Assembly (NCBI GenBank): GCA_026994735.1
Contig: JALWQD010000063.1
Location: forward strand, 1-8,428
Source: Gammaproteobacteria bacterium
GTDB taxonomy: Bacteria; Pseudomonadota; Gammaproteobacteria; SZUA-140
DNA: 8,428 nucleotides
Direction of reading: 5' to 3'
In this document: piece after piece, positions 6,864 to 8,428 of the stretch
Layout of the letters: each line of letters begins with the position of its first letter
Numbering within the stretch: the stretch's first letter is position 1
Notes under the pieces: generated by a model
Told to the model about the DNA's origin: nothing
Seen by the model: the letters and a program-made list of their open reading frames with translations, nothing else
The model's database searches: none
Made by a program: the position numbers and the translations under genes

Positions 6864-6870
6864 CTCCTTA
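6864..6870 (-). promoter_or_regulatory. Ribosome binding site that decides the cheY start
   Basis: TAAGGAG on the minus strand overlaps the TAA stop of fliA. It lies 7 bases before TTG (6856), 13 before ATG (6850) and 19 before ATG (6844). Normal spacing is about 5-9 bases, so it favours the TTG. The overlap with the stop codon implies coupling of cheY translation to fliA. Confidence 0.6.
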
Positions 6871-7605
6871 AAAGTCCGATTGCCACTGTGACATACGTGA
6901 ACGCAGTCGTAACAAAGCCTGGCTATGTATCTGACTGACACGTGACTCACTGACACCTATCACCGCGCCAATCTCACGCAAGTTGAGATCCTCATCGTAA
7001 TAGAGAGATAACACCAGGCGCTCACGCTCCGGTAACTGCCCTATCGCCTGACTGAGATGTTTCTTGAAATCATCAAATTGCACACCTTCCAGTGGTGCGT
7101 TGGCAGAACGTGCGCCCGGTACTGGAATCGCATCATCAGAGACCCCCATTTCCTCAAAGCTCATCAGCTTGCAACCGTTCGCATCCTGCAAGGTCTTGTG
7201 ATATTCCTTCAAGGTAATGGACATCGCCTCTGCGACTTCATGATCACGGGCATCCCGCCCTGTTTGGTTCTCAATATCGCGAATCGTATCGGCAACTTCA
7301 CGCGCTTTGCGATGGACAGAGCGTGGCGCCCAGTCACCGCGCCTGATTTCATCAAGCATGGCGCCACGGATGCGGATTCCAGCATAGGTTTCAAAGCGGG
7401 CACCCTGACTGGCATCGTAATTACGCGAGGCCTCCAGCAAACCGATCATCCCTGCCTGAATCAGGTCATCGACCTGCACGCTGGGTGGCAAACGACTCAT
7501 AATGTGGTAGGCAATTCGCTTGACCAGAGGGGCGAATTCCACAACCAGATCATCCTGTCCCTTACAACCATCCTGAACTGATACGTACATTGCCACACTA
7601 TCCAT
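6868..7605 (-). CDS. fliA: Flagellar sigma factor FliA (sigma28)
   Basis: FliA directs RNA polymerase to late flagellar genes such as flagellin, motor and chemotaxis genes, and is held back by the anti-sigma factor FlgM until the hook is finished. From the ATG at 7605 it has 245 residues, the normal family length (Pseudomonas FliA is about 247). Region 2 (about 20-95) includes APLVKRIAYHIMSRLP, VDDLIQAGMIGLLEA and FETYAGIRIRGAMLDEIRRGD, followed by region 3 (WAPRSVHRK onward). Region 4 is near the C-terminus with LPERERLVLSLYYDEDLNL and the helix-turn-helix LREIGAVIGVSESRVSQIHS (209-228). The frame is open up to 7707, but that overlaps fleN. AAGGTGG lies 9 bases before the ATG at 7605 and supports it. 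The gap from fleN is 38 bases. Confidence 0.96.
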   Translation of the reverse strand: MDSVAMYVSVQDGCKGQDDLVVEFAPLVKRIAYHIMSRLPPSVQVDDLIQAGMIGLLEASRNYDASQGARFETYAGIRIRGAMLDEIRRGDWAPRSVHRKAREVADTIRDIENQTGRDARDHEVAEAMSITLKEYHKTLQDANGCKLMSFEEMGVSDDAIPVPGARSANAPLEGVQFDDFKKHLSQAIGQLPERERLVLSLYYDEDLNLREIGAVIGVSESRVSQIHSQALLRLRSRMSQWQSDF

Positions 7606-7643
7606 CGCTTCTATCCACCTTGTTTTATTAGTGCCTGCAGACT

Positions 7644-8428
7644 CTAGCGAAAGAGCCTCTCGACAAAAAACTCTATACAACCTCTTGCCGCCTCTGGCTG
7701 GGGCCATTGCCTAATCCGCGTACTCGCCTTGCGAAAAGCCATTGCCGCTTTACTGCGCGGATAACAATCGACCACCGGCTTTTGCCGCTGGATCGCTTTC
7801 TTTAAATAGTCGTCATGTGGAACCGCCCCCATATAATCGAGGGTGACATCAAGAAAACGGTCCGTCACTCTGAGCAACTTTCTATATAGTTCACTACCGT
7901 CCTGCACCGAACTCACCATATTTGCCAGAATCCGGAAGCGATAGATTCCGTGATCCCTGTTGAGCACCTTGATCGTCGCATAGGCATCGGTAATCGATGC
8001 CGGCTCATCACAAACCACGACGATGACCTCATGTGATGCACGCGCATAGGTCGTCATACCACTGGCGATGCCTGCCGCCGTATCAATGAGGAGAATATCC
8101 GGGTGAAAAGACAATTCGCCAAATGCCCCGATCAGGCCGACATGTTCTGCCTGGCTAAGTTCGGACATTGCCTGGATGCCTGACGATGCAGGAATGATAC
8201 GAATTCCTCCCGGCCCCTCAACAATCACTTCTTCAAGACTGCGCTCTCCTCTGATTACATCGGCCAGAGTCCAGCGAGTATTGAGTCCCAGTAAAACATC
8301 GACATTGGCGAGCCCCATATCCGCATCGAGAACAAGAACCTGATTACCGGCTGTTGCCAGTGATACAGCCAGGTTGACCGAGACATTTGTCTTGCCGACC
8401 CCGCCCCTGCCCCCGCCCCCCCCCATCA
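7644..8428 (-). CDS. fleN: Flagellar number regulator FleN/FlhG, MinD-like ATPase (5' end missing)
   Basis: FleN (FlhG) is a ParA/MinD-family ATPase that keeps the number of polar flagella low by binding the activator FleQ, and works with the GTPase FlhF, normally encoded just upstream (outside the window). About 260 residues are present; roughly 20-25 N-terminal residues are lost at the edge. Numbering from the first in-window Met, the deviant Walker A reads RGGVGKTN (7-14), Walker A' is LDADMGLANVDVLLGL (33-48), and Walker B is ILLIDTAAG (111-119). Later signatures are CDEPASITDAYATIKVL and MGAVPHDDYLKKAIQRQKPV. The expected lysine of KGGVGKT is arginine and the residues before it are all glycine, which I attribute to poor sequence at the contig end. 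The Met at 8426 is not the real start. Confidence 0.94.
   Translation of the reverse strand, partial: MGGGGGRGGVGKTNVSVNLAVSLATAGNQVLVLDADMGLANVDVLLGLNTRWTLADVIRGERSLEEVIVEGPGGIRIIPASSGIQAMSELSQAEHVGLIGAFGELSFHPDILLIDTAAGIASGMTTYARASHEVIVVVCDEPASITDAYATIKVLNRDHGIYRFRILANMVSSVQDGSELYRKLLRVTDRFLDVTLDYMGAVPHDDYLKKAIQRQKPVVDCYPRSKAAMAFRKASTRIRQWPQPEAARGCIEFFVERLFR

Noticed and set aside
6857..6960. sigma28 promoter for cheY within the end of fliA
   Set aside because: cheY operons in relatives can be sigma28-dependent, but I found no TAAA-N15-GCCGATAA-like sequence on the minus strand in the stretch before cheY.
6930..6960. Direct repeat GTGTCAGT on the minus strand within fliA
   Set aside because: It encodes the two similar parts of the helix-turn-helix segment VSESRVSQ, so it is explained by protein sequence.
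7209..7581. Long opposite-strand and alternate-frame open frames over fliA, cheA and other genes
   Set aside because: They are shadows of well-recognised genes, have no family resemblance or ribosome sites, and lie wholly within conserved coding sequence.

Overview
This window is a chemotaxis and flagellar regulatory cluster from a gammaproteobacterium that probably has polar flagella. Every recognisable gene lies on the minus strand. Read in the direction of transcription, from high to low coordinates, the order is fleN/flhG (5' end cut off at the right edge), fliA, cheY, cheZ, cheA, cheB, motC (MotA-like), motD (MotB-like), a gap of about 300 bases, then cheW (3' end cut off at the left edge). 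This is the flhF-fleN-fliA-cheYZAB-motCD-cheW order known from Pseudomonas and related polar-flagellate gammaproteobacteria. The protein sequences also look like that group. CheZ, a CheA without an obvious P2 domain, and a two-protein stator with a long periplasmic tail all fit. I cannot name a genus.

Layout. At 8428-6464, fleN (antagonist of the sigma54 activator FleQ), fliA (sigma28) and cheY follow each other with short gaps. At 6447-2624, cheZ, cheA and cheB are almost contiguous (gaps of 16, 3 and 11 bases). cheB overlaps motC by 13 bases. A 115-base gap separates motC from motD and contains a 31-codon reading frame of unknown status. After motD comes the only real non-coding stretch (319-616). 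It holds a good sigma54 (-24/-12) promoter candidate facing cheW, a FleQ-like GTCA-rich site just downstream of it, and a palindrome with flanking direct repeats about 120 bases upstream.

How the genes work together. CheA with CheW passes receptor signals to CheY, which acts on the flagellar switch, and to CheB, which demethylates receptors. CheZ removes phosphate from CheY. MotC and MotD form a stator unit that turns ion flow into torque. FliA drives late flagellar and chemotaxis genes, and FleN limits flagellar number by restraining FleQ.

Points of interest. The parC/parP polar-localisation pair that often sits between motD and cheW is absent here. MotD carries a roughly 125-residue tail beyond its OmpA-like domain, ending in an Ile-Pro repeat. 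cheY probably starts at a TTG. The last 28 bases at the right edge look like a G-biased sequencing or contig-end artefact that corrupts the FleN P-loop. I found no RNA genes, mobile elements or CRISPR arrays, and no convincing sign of an entirely new system. The regulatory region before cheW and the MotD tail are the least ordinary parts.
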